From JAWKTM01 sp041399085 (GTDB taxonomy: Bacteria; Planctomycetota; Planctomycetia; Pirellulales; Pirellulaceae), in NCBI GenBank assembly GCA_041399085.1, contig JAWKTM010000090.1:1-23830 (forward strand): a stretch of 23,830 nucleotides of DNA. Reading direction: 5' to 3'. Under the pieces are notes generated by a model. The model ran no database searches, was not told the origin of the DNA, and was given only the letters and a program-made list of their open reading frames with translations. Below, one piece after another: positions 17,738-23,830 of the stretch. The position numbers were made by a program, and so were the translations under genes. Every line of letters begins with the position of its first letter. Within the stretch, counting starts at the first letter, position 1.

Positions 17738-19705
17738 ATGGCATCCAAGCCAATGAAACCAACAAAGGTTGAACGAGCGGAAAAACGCAAACCGGTATCC
17801 GATCCTTCGGAGCCGAGAGACGTCGAACTCGTAGAGCAGGACGACGCGGTGATTGGCCGCGCGTTGTTCTGGTCGGGTATCGTCGCTTTAGGAGTGTTGT
17901 TGTGTGTGGGTGGCGTGGTCGCGTGGCGCTACAGCCAGCTTGACGAGCCAGAAATTCGCGAAACACGTTTGGAGTTGCCGAAGGTTCGCAACGTGTCGCA
18001 AATCGAAGTCCCCGAGGTGCGCTGGGTGAACATCACCGAAGAAGCGGGAATCACGTTCGAACATGAGAACGGCTCTTATGGCGAAAAGCTATTGCCGGAA
18101 ACAATGGGAAGCGGCTGTGCGTTCTTCGATTACGATGGCGATGGCGACCAGGATCTGTTGCTAGTGAATTCAACCTACTGGCCTTGGGACGAGCGCGAGC
18201 ATGATGATGAGCCGACAATGGCGTTGTTCGCCAATGATGGAAAGGGGCAGTTCACGGATGTCACCGACGATGCGAATTTGAACGTACCGTTCTATGGCAT
18301 GGGAGTGGCCGTGGGGGATTACGACAACGATGGGGACGATGACTTATACTTCACCGCGGTCGGAGAGAACCATCTGTTTCGAAATGACAATGGCCGCTTT
18401 GTCGAAGTCACTTCGGAAGCCGGAGCGGCCGGCGCGGAGGAAGAGTGGAGCACCAGCAGCGCGTGGTTCGACTACAACAATGATGGGCTGCTGGACTTGT
18501 TCGTGTGCAACTATGTGCGTTGGTCTCGGCAAATCGACTTAGTTCAGAACTTCCAGTTATTGGGCGTTGGACGAGCGTTTGGTCCGCCGACTGCTTTCGA
18601 GGGAACGTTTCCCTACTTGTTTCGCAATGAAGGCAACGGAAAGTTCACCGAAGTCGGCGAACAGGCGGGGCTGCATGTGAAAAACGTGGCGACCGGCGTT
18701 CCAGCGGCGAAGTCCATGGGAGTCCTGACGGTCGACTTGAATCATGACGGTTGGCTCGACCTAGTCGTCTCGAACGATACGGTTCAGAACTTTCTGTTTC
18801 TGAATCAGCAAAACGGCACTTTCGAGGAGCGCGGGGCCGTGCTCGGCGTGGCGTTTGGCATGGACGGACAAGCGCGTGGCGCGATGGGAATTGATTTGGC
18901 TCACTTCCGCAACGATTCGACGCTAGGGATAGCCATCGGAAACTTTGCTAATGAGATGAGCGCCTTATACACCAGTGACGAACATGAGTTGCAGTTCGTC
19001 GACTCGGCTATCTCGTCGGGATTTGGGCCCGAGACACGATTGGATCTGACGTTTGGATTGTTTTTCTTCGACTACGATCTGGATGGGCATCTGGATTTAT
19101 TTGGGGCCAACGGGCATTTGGAAGAAGAAATTAATAAGGTGTTGGCCAGCCAGTTCTATGAGCAGCCACCCAATTTATTCTGGAACGCGGGACCGTTGGC
19201 TCATGGATCGGCGAACAATGAGTTTGTGCGAGTGCCTCGGGAGAAGCTAAGCGAGGATTTTCGTAAACGAATGGTGGGGCGCGGGGCCGCGTATGCCGAT
19301 ATCGACTCGGATGGTGATTTGGATGTAGTGATTACCGCATCGGGCGGTCGCCCGCGATTGCTGCGCAACGATCAGGCGAGCGGCCATCATTGGTTGCGAG
19401 TTCGACTGGTTGGCACTTCGCGCGAGAACGCCGCGACCGTGGCCACGAACCGCGACGCGATTGGCTCGTGGGTAGAAGTCCACGCTGGCGGAATGCGTCA
19501 ACGACGGCTCGTGTCTCCCTCCCGCAGCTATCTATCGCAGTGCGAATTGCCGGTCACCTTTGGGCTCGGCCAAGCCGACACGATCGACAAGGTAATCGTG
19601 CATTGGCCGGACGGCTCGGAGCAAACGGTCGACGAGGAATTCGTCGTCGATTCCGAAATGCGGATCGAGCAAACGTCGTCCACCGCCGCTGCAAAAACGC
19701 CGTAA
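17738..19705 (+). CDS. CRTAC1-like FG-GAP/VCBS protein with ASPIC/UnbV domain
   Basis: The product is 655 residues and intact, with AGAGGAGA just upstream of the ATG. A charged cytoplasmic N-terminus is followed by a single membrane segment (residues about 42-64), so the rest is probably on the outer face. The body holds six D-x-D-x-D-G-type calcium-binding loops of FG-GAP/VCBS repeats: DYDGDGDQD, DYDNDGDDD, DYNNDGLLD, DLNHDGWLD, DYDLDGHLD and DIDSDGDLD, consistent with a beta-propeller. The C-terminal part is an ASPIC/UnbV domain, shown by AIGSWVEVHAGGMRQRR, SYLSQCELPVTFGLGQAD and VIVHWPDGSEQTV. These proteins have no established enzymatic role. Its position directly after the multihaem cytochrome and shared membrane anchoring suggest that the two act together. 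Confidence 0.93.
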   Translation: MASKPMKPTKVERAEKRKPVSDPSEPRDVELVEQDDAVIGRALFWSGIVALGVLLCVGGVVAWRYSQLDEPEIRETRLELPKVRNVSQIEVPEVRWVNITEEAGITFEHENGSYGEKLLPETMGSGCAFFDYDGDGDQDLLLVNSTYWPWDEREHDDEPTMALFANDGKGQFTDVTDDANLNVPFYGMGVAVGDYDNDGDDDLYFTAVGENHLFRNDNGRFVEVTSEAGAAGAEEEWSTSSAWFDYNNDGLLDLFVCNYVRWSRQIDLVQNFQLLGVGRAFGPPTAFEGTFPYLFRNEGNGKFTEVGEQAGLHVKNVATGVPAAKSMGVLTVDLNHDGWLDLVVSNDTVQNFLFLNQQNGTFEERGAVLGVAFGMDGQARGAMGIDLAHFRNDSTLGIAIGNFANEMSALYTSDEHELQFVDSAISSGFGPETRLDLTFGLFFFDYDLDGHLDLFGANGHLEEEINKVLASQFYEQPPNLFWNAGPLAHGSANNEFVRVPREKLSEDFRKRMVGRGAAYADIDSDGDLDVVITASGGRPRLLRNDQASGHHWLRVRLVGTSRENAATVATNRDAIGSWVEVHAGGMRQRRLVSPSRSYLSQCELPVTFGLGQADTIDKVIVHWPDGSEQTVDEEFVVDSEMRIEQTSSTAAAKTP

Positions 19706-19800
19706 GCCGCTACAATCCCCGCGTGACAAGATTCCAGGGCGCCGCCGAACGAACGTCGTGTGACGGCGAGTTGGCGCCCAGCGGCGATGAGGTGTTGGGG

Positions 19801-21087
19801 ATGAATGCGGAAGTGATCGCCATCGGCGATGAATTGACCAGCGGACAGCGACTGGATACGAACAGCCAGTGGCTCAGCGAACGATTGGGCGAACTGGGGA
19901 TTCGCGTGTTGTATCACACGACCGTGGGCGACGAATTGGAAGCCAACGTGCGCGTGTTTCGGCAAGCGTTCGACCGAGCCGACCTGATCGTCTGCACCGG
20001 TGGCCTTGGCCCCACGGCCGATGATCTGACGCGCGAGGCGATCGCGGCGGCATTGGGTCGCGCGTTGGTGCAAAACGATGACGCGTTGAAACATATTCAG
20101 GCCATCTTTGCCCGGCGATCGCGAGCCATGCCGGAACGCAATCTAGTTCAGGCCCTGTTTCCCGAAAACAGCCGCATGGTGCCGAATCCACATGGCACGG
20201 CGCCGGGCATCGATGTGGAAGTGTTACGAGTGGACCGGCCGCCATGCCGGTTGTTTGCGTTGCCCGGCGTTCCCGCGGAGATGCGCGAGATGTGGGAGGA
20301 GACGGTCGCTCCGGCAATCTCCGTGATACAAGGTGGCGAGCGACGTGTGATCCGGCATCGGCGTATTAAATGTTTTGGGGTGGGTGAGAGCGATCTCGAA
20401 CAGATGTTGCCCGATTTGATTCGCCGGGGCCGTTATCCAACGGTCGGCATCACAGTCAGCCAAGCCACCATCACACTCCGCATTACGGCCGAAGGCTCGA
20501 CTGCCGAAGAAGCGTTCGCCGCAATGGATGAGACTTGGCAAACCATCCACGATTGTTTGGGGGATTTAGTGTTTGGATATGAGGACGACGAGTTGCAGCA
20601 CGCCGTCGCGCGTCAGTTGGGCGAACGCAACCAGACGCTGTCGACGATCGAATGGGGAACGGGTGGTTTGTTGGCGCATTGGATCAGCAGCGTTGATCCC
20701 GAGCAGCGTTGTTATCGCGGCGGAACGATTCTGCGCGGCGTGGATGCGGATGAAGTGTGGACTCGTCAGAATCAATCGGCGATCGCTTCGGAGGATGATT
20801 CGAGCGAGCAGCCAGCGGCAATTACGGCCGCTCGGGCCGAACGGAGCGTTCGCCGCATGGCTTCAGCCAGCCGGAATTTGCTGCAAACCGACTACGCTTT
20901 GGCCGTCGGCCCGCTTCCGTCGTTGGCCGAGTCGAGCGAAGAGCCGGGTCGAGTGGCTTGTGCGGTGGCCTCGGCCGGCGGCGTATCTTTCGCCACGTAT
21001 CCCTACGCCGGCCACCCCGATATCCTGCTGCAACGCACGGCCAAGTCCGCGCTAAACTTGCTGCGCAAGACGATTGCCGGATCCTAA
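19801..21087 (+). CDS. cinA: CinA-like protein with degenerate amidase domain
   Basis: The product is 428 residues. The N-terminal half is a MoCF/molybdopterin-binding-like domain: AEVIAIGDELTSGQRLDTNS, the diagnostic GGLGPTADDLT (residues 67-77) and LFALPGVPAEMREMWEE. A central domain (about residues 185-265) follows. The C-terminal domain should be the nicotinamide-nucleotide amidase (PncC) with an E-S-C-T-G-G motif, but here it reads EWGTGG (residues 284-289), so the nucleophilic serine is replaced by Trp. The segments that normally carry the other active-site residues are also not recognisable. The deamidase is therefore probably inactive, leaving the N-terminal ADP-ribose-pyrophosphatase-like or another function. 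The start at 19801 gives the family-typical beginning. The IS66 element begins one base after its TAA stop. Confidence 0.9.
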   Translation: MNAEVIAIGDELTSGQRLDTNSQWLSERLGELGIRVLYHTTVGDELEANVRVFRQAFDRADLIVCTGGLGPTADDLTREAIAAALGRALVQNDDALKHIQAIFARRSRAMPERNLVQALFPENSRMVPNPHGTAPGIDVEVLRVDRPPCRLFALPGVPAEMREMWEETVAPAISVIQGGERRVIRHRRIKCFGVGESDLEQMLPDLIRRGRYPTVGITVSQATITLRITAEGSTAEEAFAAMDETWQTIHDCLGDLVFGYEDDELQHAVARQLGERNQTLSTIEWGTGGLLAHWISSVDPEQRCYRGGTILRGVDADEVWTRQNQSAIASEDDSSEQPAAITAARAERSVRRMASASRNLLQTDYALAVGPLPSLAESSEEPGRVACAVASAGGVSFATYPYAGHPDILLQRTAKSALNLLRKTIAGS

Positions 21088-21088
21088 C

Positions 21089-21108
21089 GTAAGCGCATGG
21101 TGAAGTAC
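21089..21108 (+). repeat. IS66 left terminal inverted repeat
   Basis: GTAAGCGCATGGTGAAGTAC marks the left end. It matches the inverted right end at 15 of 20 positions (mismatches at positions 4, 9, 10, 13 and 17). It starts one base after the CinA stop codon. Confidence 0.8.
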
Positions 21109-21165
21109 GTGTTGACGGGGATGGTATCTTCGGGGTTTGTGTGATTCGGACTCTGGAGGTGAACG

Positions 21166-21474
21166 ATGGGAAGGGTTGGTGTGCGGGAGCGTTGGGAGGG
21201 GCTGTTGGCTCGGCAGGCGGGTAGCGGGCTGAGTGTGGCCGAGTTCTGCCGGCGGAATGATGTGACGCAGGCATCGTTCTATCAGTGGCGGAAGAAACTT
21301 GCCGAAGAAAGGTCGGCACGACAGGCCTTTGTGCCGGTGTCGATTACCAACACTTCGGGAGTACGGGTGGAGTTGCCGGGCGGGGCGGTCGTGTGTTTGC
21401 CGGCGGGCGACGAGCGGTCGTTGGCTCAGGTCATCCGGCTGTTGACCGCCTCGCAGGAGCCGACGGGATGCTGA
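21166..21474 (+). CDS. tnpA: IS66 TnpA-type helix-turn-helix protein
   Basis: The product is 102 residues. GGAGG lies six bases before the ATG. It begins VRERWEGLLARQAGSGLSVA and then EFCRRNDVTQASFYQWRKKL, the helix-turn-helix pattern of the IS66 OrfA / IS3-type TnpA group, which binds the element ends. The C-terminal part (ITNTSGVRVELPGGAVVCLP) is the usual small beta-rich tail. The end overlaps the start of tnpB by seven bases (ATGCTGA), which indicates translational coupling. Confidence 0.93.
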   Translation: MGRVGVRERWEGLLARQAGSGLSVAEFCRRNDVTQASFYQWRKKLAEERSARQAFVPVSITNTSGVRVELPGGAVVCLPAGDERSLAQVIRLLTASQEPTGC

Positions 21475-21842
21475 CGTTATCCGCGGCGGTGAAAATCCAT
21501 GTGTGTGTGTTGCCGACCGATCTGCGGAAGGGATTTGATGGACTGTGCGGATTGGCTGAACATGTGTTGAAGCAAGATCCGCTGTCGGGACATCTCTTTG
21601 TGTTTCGCAACCGAGCCCGTGATCGCATCAAAGTGTTATACTGGGACCACGATGGCTTGGCGATCTGGTACAAACGATTGGAGCGGGGCAGGTTTCAACT
21701 GCCGACCGACGTGCAGCCCGCGGATGAAACGCGTGCGGGCGTTGAGATTTCGGCGAGCGACATGAGTTTATTGTTAGGCGGCATCGACCTGGCCTCGGTC
21801 AAGCGGCGGCGGCGTTATCAACGGCCGCACAAGCCGCGATAA
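21468..21842 (+). CDS. tnpB: IS66 Orf2-family protein TnpB
   Basis: The product is 124 residues with an ATG at 21468 inside the last codons of tnpA. It carries the IS66 Orf2 hallmarks LPTDLRKGFDGLCGLAE, LFVFRNRARDRIKVLYWDHD and GLAIWYKRLERGRFQLP, and ends RRRRYQRPHKPR. Earlier sequence in this frame, before 21468, overlaps tnpA and is not coding. TnpB is needed for IS66 transposition, though its biochemical role is poorly understood. The tnpC frame begins within about 40 bases. Confidence 0.94.
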   Translation: MLTLSAAVKIHVCVLPTDLRKGFDGLCGLAEHVLKQDPLSGHLFVFRNRARDRIKVLYWDHDGLAIWYKRLERGRFQLPTDVQPADETRAGVEISASDMSLLLGGIDLASVKRRRRYQRPHKPR

Positions 21843-21878
21843 TTATTTCTGTTGGCAACCAAACAATTCACTCGCTTC

Positions 21879-23513
21879 ATGCGTCTTATAGATATGACTC
21901 ACAAGGATGATCTACCGACGACGCTGGAAGAGTTGCGAGCCGCGTTGCTGCAAGCGCGTCAGGAACTATCCACGGCACGAGCCGAAGCATCTCAATCGCG
22001 GCATGAAGTGGCGGCGCTCTCGTCCACCATCGAACAACAGCGTGGCATGATCGCCAAACAGGAGCAGACGATTCTGGAACTGCTCGCCGCGCTGCGCGGC
22101 AAACAGCGCGAGCGGATCGATCCGGATCAACTGCTGCTGTTCGAGATCGGCGAGTTAGAGAAACTGTTAGAAGAACAGGCGAAGGAAACGACGCCGCGAC
22201 GCCAACGGAGCGGGCATGGCCGGCGACTGCTGCCCGACAATCTGCCTCGCGAAGAAGTGCTATACGAGTTGCCGGAATCAGAACGTCTTTGTCCGCACGA
22301 CGGTCAGCCGATGCAACCAATCCGCTATGAGATCAGTCAACAGTTAGATTATGAGCCGGCGAAGCTGAAGGTGATCGTGCATAAGCGAGCCGTGTATGCT
22401 TGCCCGGCGAAGCATGATGAGGCGACGCTGCTCACCACGCCCAAACCGCCGCAACCGATCGATAAGGGATTGCCCGGCCCTGGCCTGTTGGCCGCGATGG
22501 TGTTGGGCAAGTTCGGGGATCATCTTCCTGGCTATCGCTTGGAAGACATTCTCTTTCGCCACGGTGTCGAGATCCGTCGCAGCACGATTTACGATTGGTT
22601 GGCCGCGGCGGCGGACTTGGCAAAGCCGCTGGTCGACTTCATGCGTCATGAGGTGCTGCAATCGAAAGTGATTCACACGGACGACACACAGGTGAAGTTG
22701 ATCGACAAGTCGCTTCGGGGCACGCGGCTGGCGCGTTATTGGGCTTATATTGGCGACCGCGGTCATCCCTATATTGTGTATGACTTCACCGATACGCGAC
22801 AACGCGAAGGCCCGGAAAAGTTCTTGCAAGGCTTCGAAGGTTATTTGCAGGCGGATGCCTATGGAGCTTATGACGGCATCTATGTGAAGTCTCGCGGCAC
22901 GATTATTGAAGTGGCCTGCTGGGCGCATTGTCGTCGTTATTGGTGGAAGGCTCGTGAACACGATCCGCTTCGCGCGCATCATGTGTTGGCAATCATTGCG
23001 CGATTGTATGAGATCGAACGCGCCGCGAAAGAGCTGACCGCGCAGCAACGACAGTCGCTCCGCGCCGAACACGCCGCTCCGTTGCTGACTCAGTTGGAAC
23101 AATGGCTCGATGAACAACAGCTGTTGCCCAAGAGCCTAATCGGCCAGGCGGCAACGTACACTCGCAATCAATGGATGGCCCTGAATCGTTATATCCACGA
23201 CGGCGATCTTTCGATCGACAATAATATCTCCGAACGTTGTGTGAAGCCGGTAGCCATTGGCCGCAAGAACTGGTTGTTCGTCGGCAGCGAGCAAGCCGGC
23301 CATCGCTCGGCGGTGCTGATGTCGCTAATCGCCAGTTGCAAGGACAATCGCGTGGAACCGTGGGCCTACCTTCGCGACCTCTTCACCCATCTACCCGCCG
23401 ATCCCAATCTCGGCTCCCTTCTCCCAGACCGTTGGCTCACCGCCCATCCTCAACACCGCTGGCAAATCGCCGACCTCCGCCAACAAGAACGAACCGCTAA
23501 CGGCCGACTGTAG
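21879..23513 (+). CDS. tnpC: IS66 DDE transposase TnpC
   Basis: The product is 544 residues from the first in-frame ATG at 21879; TTG 21852 and ATG 21894 are possible alternatives, and none has a clear Shine-Dalgarno. The N-terminal 90 residues form a coiled coil (LRAALLQARQELSTARAEAS). A cysteine-bearing region follows (LCPHDGQPM, YACPAKHDEA), corresponding to the zinc-binding IS66 segment. The catalytic triad can be placed in HTDDTQVKL (Asp268), LQADAYGAYDG (Asp326) and SIDNNISERCVKP (Glu452), as is usual for IS66. GRKNWLFVGSEQAGHR and the IS66 C-terminal block AYLRDLFTHLPADPNLGSLL finish the protein. It is complete and looks functional. It ends 24 bases before the right end of the element. 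Confidence 0.95.
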   Translation: MRLIDMTHKDDLPTTLEELRAALLQARQELSTARAEASQSRHEVAALSSTIEQQRGMIAKQEQTILELLAALRGKQRERIDPDQLLLFEIGELEKLLEEQAKETTPRRQRSGHGRRLLPDNLPREEVLYELPESERLCPHDGQPMQPIRYEISQQLDYEPAKLKVIVHKRAVYACPAKHDEATLLTTPKPPQPIDKGLPGPGLLAAMVLGKFGDHLPGYRLEDILFRHGVEIRRSTIYDWLAAAADLAKPLVDFMRHEVLQSKVIHTDDTQVKLIDKSLRGTRLARYWAYIGDRGHPYIVYDFTDTRQREGPEKFLQGFEGYLQADAYGAYDGIYVKSRGTIIEVACWAHCRRYWWKAREHDPLRAHHVLAIIARLYEIERAAKELTAQQRQSLRAEHAAPLLTQLEQWLDEQQLLPKSLIGQAATYTRNQWMALNRYIHDGDLSIDNNISERCVKPVAIGRKNWLFVGSEQAGHRSAVLMSLIASCKDNRVEPWAYLRDLFTHLPADPNLGSLLPDRWLTAHPQHRWQIADLRQQERTANGRL

Positions 23514-23517
23514 ACGT

Positions 23518-23537
23518 GTAGTTCGCCGGGCGCATAC
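23518..23537 (-). repeat. IS66 right terminal inverted repeat
   Basis: Read on the minus strand, GTATGCGCCCGGCGAACTAC marks the right end. The outermost bases are GTAT rather than the GTAA of the left end. Just outside it, the RHS reading frame begins. Confidence 0.78.
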
Positions 23538-23813
23538 TGTACGCCGCCAGCACATCGCCGGGCGAGCCGCCATCGTCGTCTTGAATGGCGTCGAGACGAT
23601 TGAGACCGTCCGCCGCGATATCGGTTGTGCCGTAGGTGTAGTGTACCAGCCGGCCGTTGGGATAGCGAAGCGAAATTTGACACAAGACCTTGGTGAGTTC
23701 GCCGTCGTATTGTACCCGGATTATACATAGTTGACGACGTCGTCGCCCACCCCAACTAGGGTTGTCCGGCTGTGAATCTGCAAGGGCATTGAAGGTCTCC
23801 GCTCCGGTGTCTT
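23538..23813 (-). pseudogene. RHS/YD-repeat protein fragment cut by IS66
   Basis: On the minus strand a reading frame runs from a stop codon near 23813 to the IS boundary, encoding about 90 residues of RHS-repeat protein. Diagnostic parts are YDGELTKV, RYPNGRLVHYTYGTTD and LNRLDAIQDDDGGSPGDVLA, with AYS at the IS junction. In planctomycete RHS proteins this segment normally continues YLGLG, so the protein is cut here. The frame then reads twelve residues of the IS end and stops at 23497-23499. The region toward 23830 is not in the same frame, so the fragment may be damaged on that side as well. RHS proteins are large secreted or surface proteins, often toxin-bearing; no toxin part is visible in this piece. 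Confidence 0.72.
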
Positions 23814-23830
23814 CTCAGCGCAGATTGGAA

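Larger units (their letters stand above)
21089..23537 (+). mobile_element. IS66-family insertion sequence, complete
   Basis: The element is 2,449 bp, normal for IS66. It contains the three standard genes tnpA, tnpB and tnpC in order, and begins with the GTAA typical of IS66 ends. The ends are imperfect inverted repeats, 15 of the first 20 bases matching. All three frames are open, so it could be active. The eight bases before the left end (ATCCTAAC) and after the right end (TGTACGCC) are unlike each other, so no 8-bp target duplication is visible. The left end abuts the CinA stop codon; the right end cuts an RHS reading frame. Confidence 0.9.

Noticed and set aside
21285..21467. Early part of the tnpB frame
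   Set aside because: It overlaps tnpA in another frame; TnpB family homology begins at the ATG at 21468.
1..23830. CRISPR array, tRNA or rRNA genes
   Set aside because: I saw no regularly spaced repeats of CRISPR type and no recognisable tRNA or rRNA sequence.

Overview
The window looks like a chromosomal stretch from a planctomycete, probably of the Pirellulales (Rhodopirellula/Blastopirellula-like). This rests on its family mix: two secreted sulfatases, a planctomycete cytochrome c/DUF1587-DUF1592-DUF1588-DUF1585 protein next to a Tat-exported DUF1552 protein, a membrane multiheme cytochrome paired with an ASPIC/UnbV FG-GAP protein, an MJ0042-type zinc ribbon, an AIM24 protein, an IS66 element and an RHS remnant. 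Taxonomy is inferred from protein families, not from a marker gene.

Layout. 1-2691 (minus): a gamma-glutamyltransferase running off the left edge, preceded by an iduronate-2-sulfatase-like gene with one frameshift. 2951-5845 (plus): a membrane-anchored TPR-like protein, then a secreted heavy-metal-associated (HMA) protein and a His/Cys-rich lipoprotein that look like a small metal-handling operon. 6122-10206 (plus): a DUF1592-type cytochrome gene broken by at least eleven frame changes, then an intact DUF1552 partner. 10332-11062 (plus): a small unknown ORF apparently coupled to a DUF695 gene. 11144-12655 (minus): an intact arylsulfatase. 12772-13817 (minus): AIM24 and an MJ0042 zinc ribbon, both frameshifted and possibly once a single gene. 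14082-19705 (plus): a small secreted Cys/Pro protein, a 944-residue protein combining a putative di-heme cytochrome b membrane part, five c-type haem sites and TPRs, and a membrane-anchored CRTAC1-type protein. 19801-21087 (plus): a CinA-like protein whose amidase active-site motif is lost. 21089-23537: a complete IS66-family element with tnpA, tnpB and tnpC. 23538-23813 (minus): an RHS-repeat fragment cut by the IS.

How the genes work together. The 14784-19705 pair is the most distinctive unit. A quinone-facing membrane domain fused to pentahaem and TPR domains, followed by a calcium-binding beta-propeller-like partner, suggests an envelope electron-transfer complex of unknown substrate. The HMA/lipoprotein pair suggests metal trafficking in the envelope. 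The sulfatases fit the usual planctomycete ability to use sulfated polysaccharides.

A recurring oddity is indel-only gene damage in four loci beside long intact genes. It may be real decay or local sequence error, and the sequence alone cannot decide.
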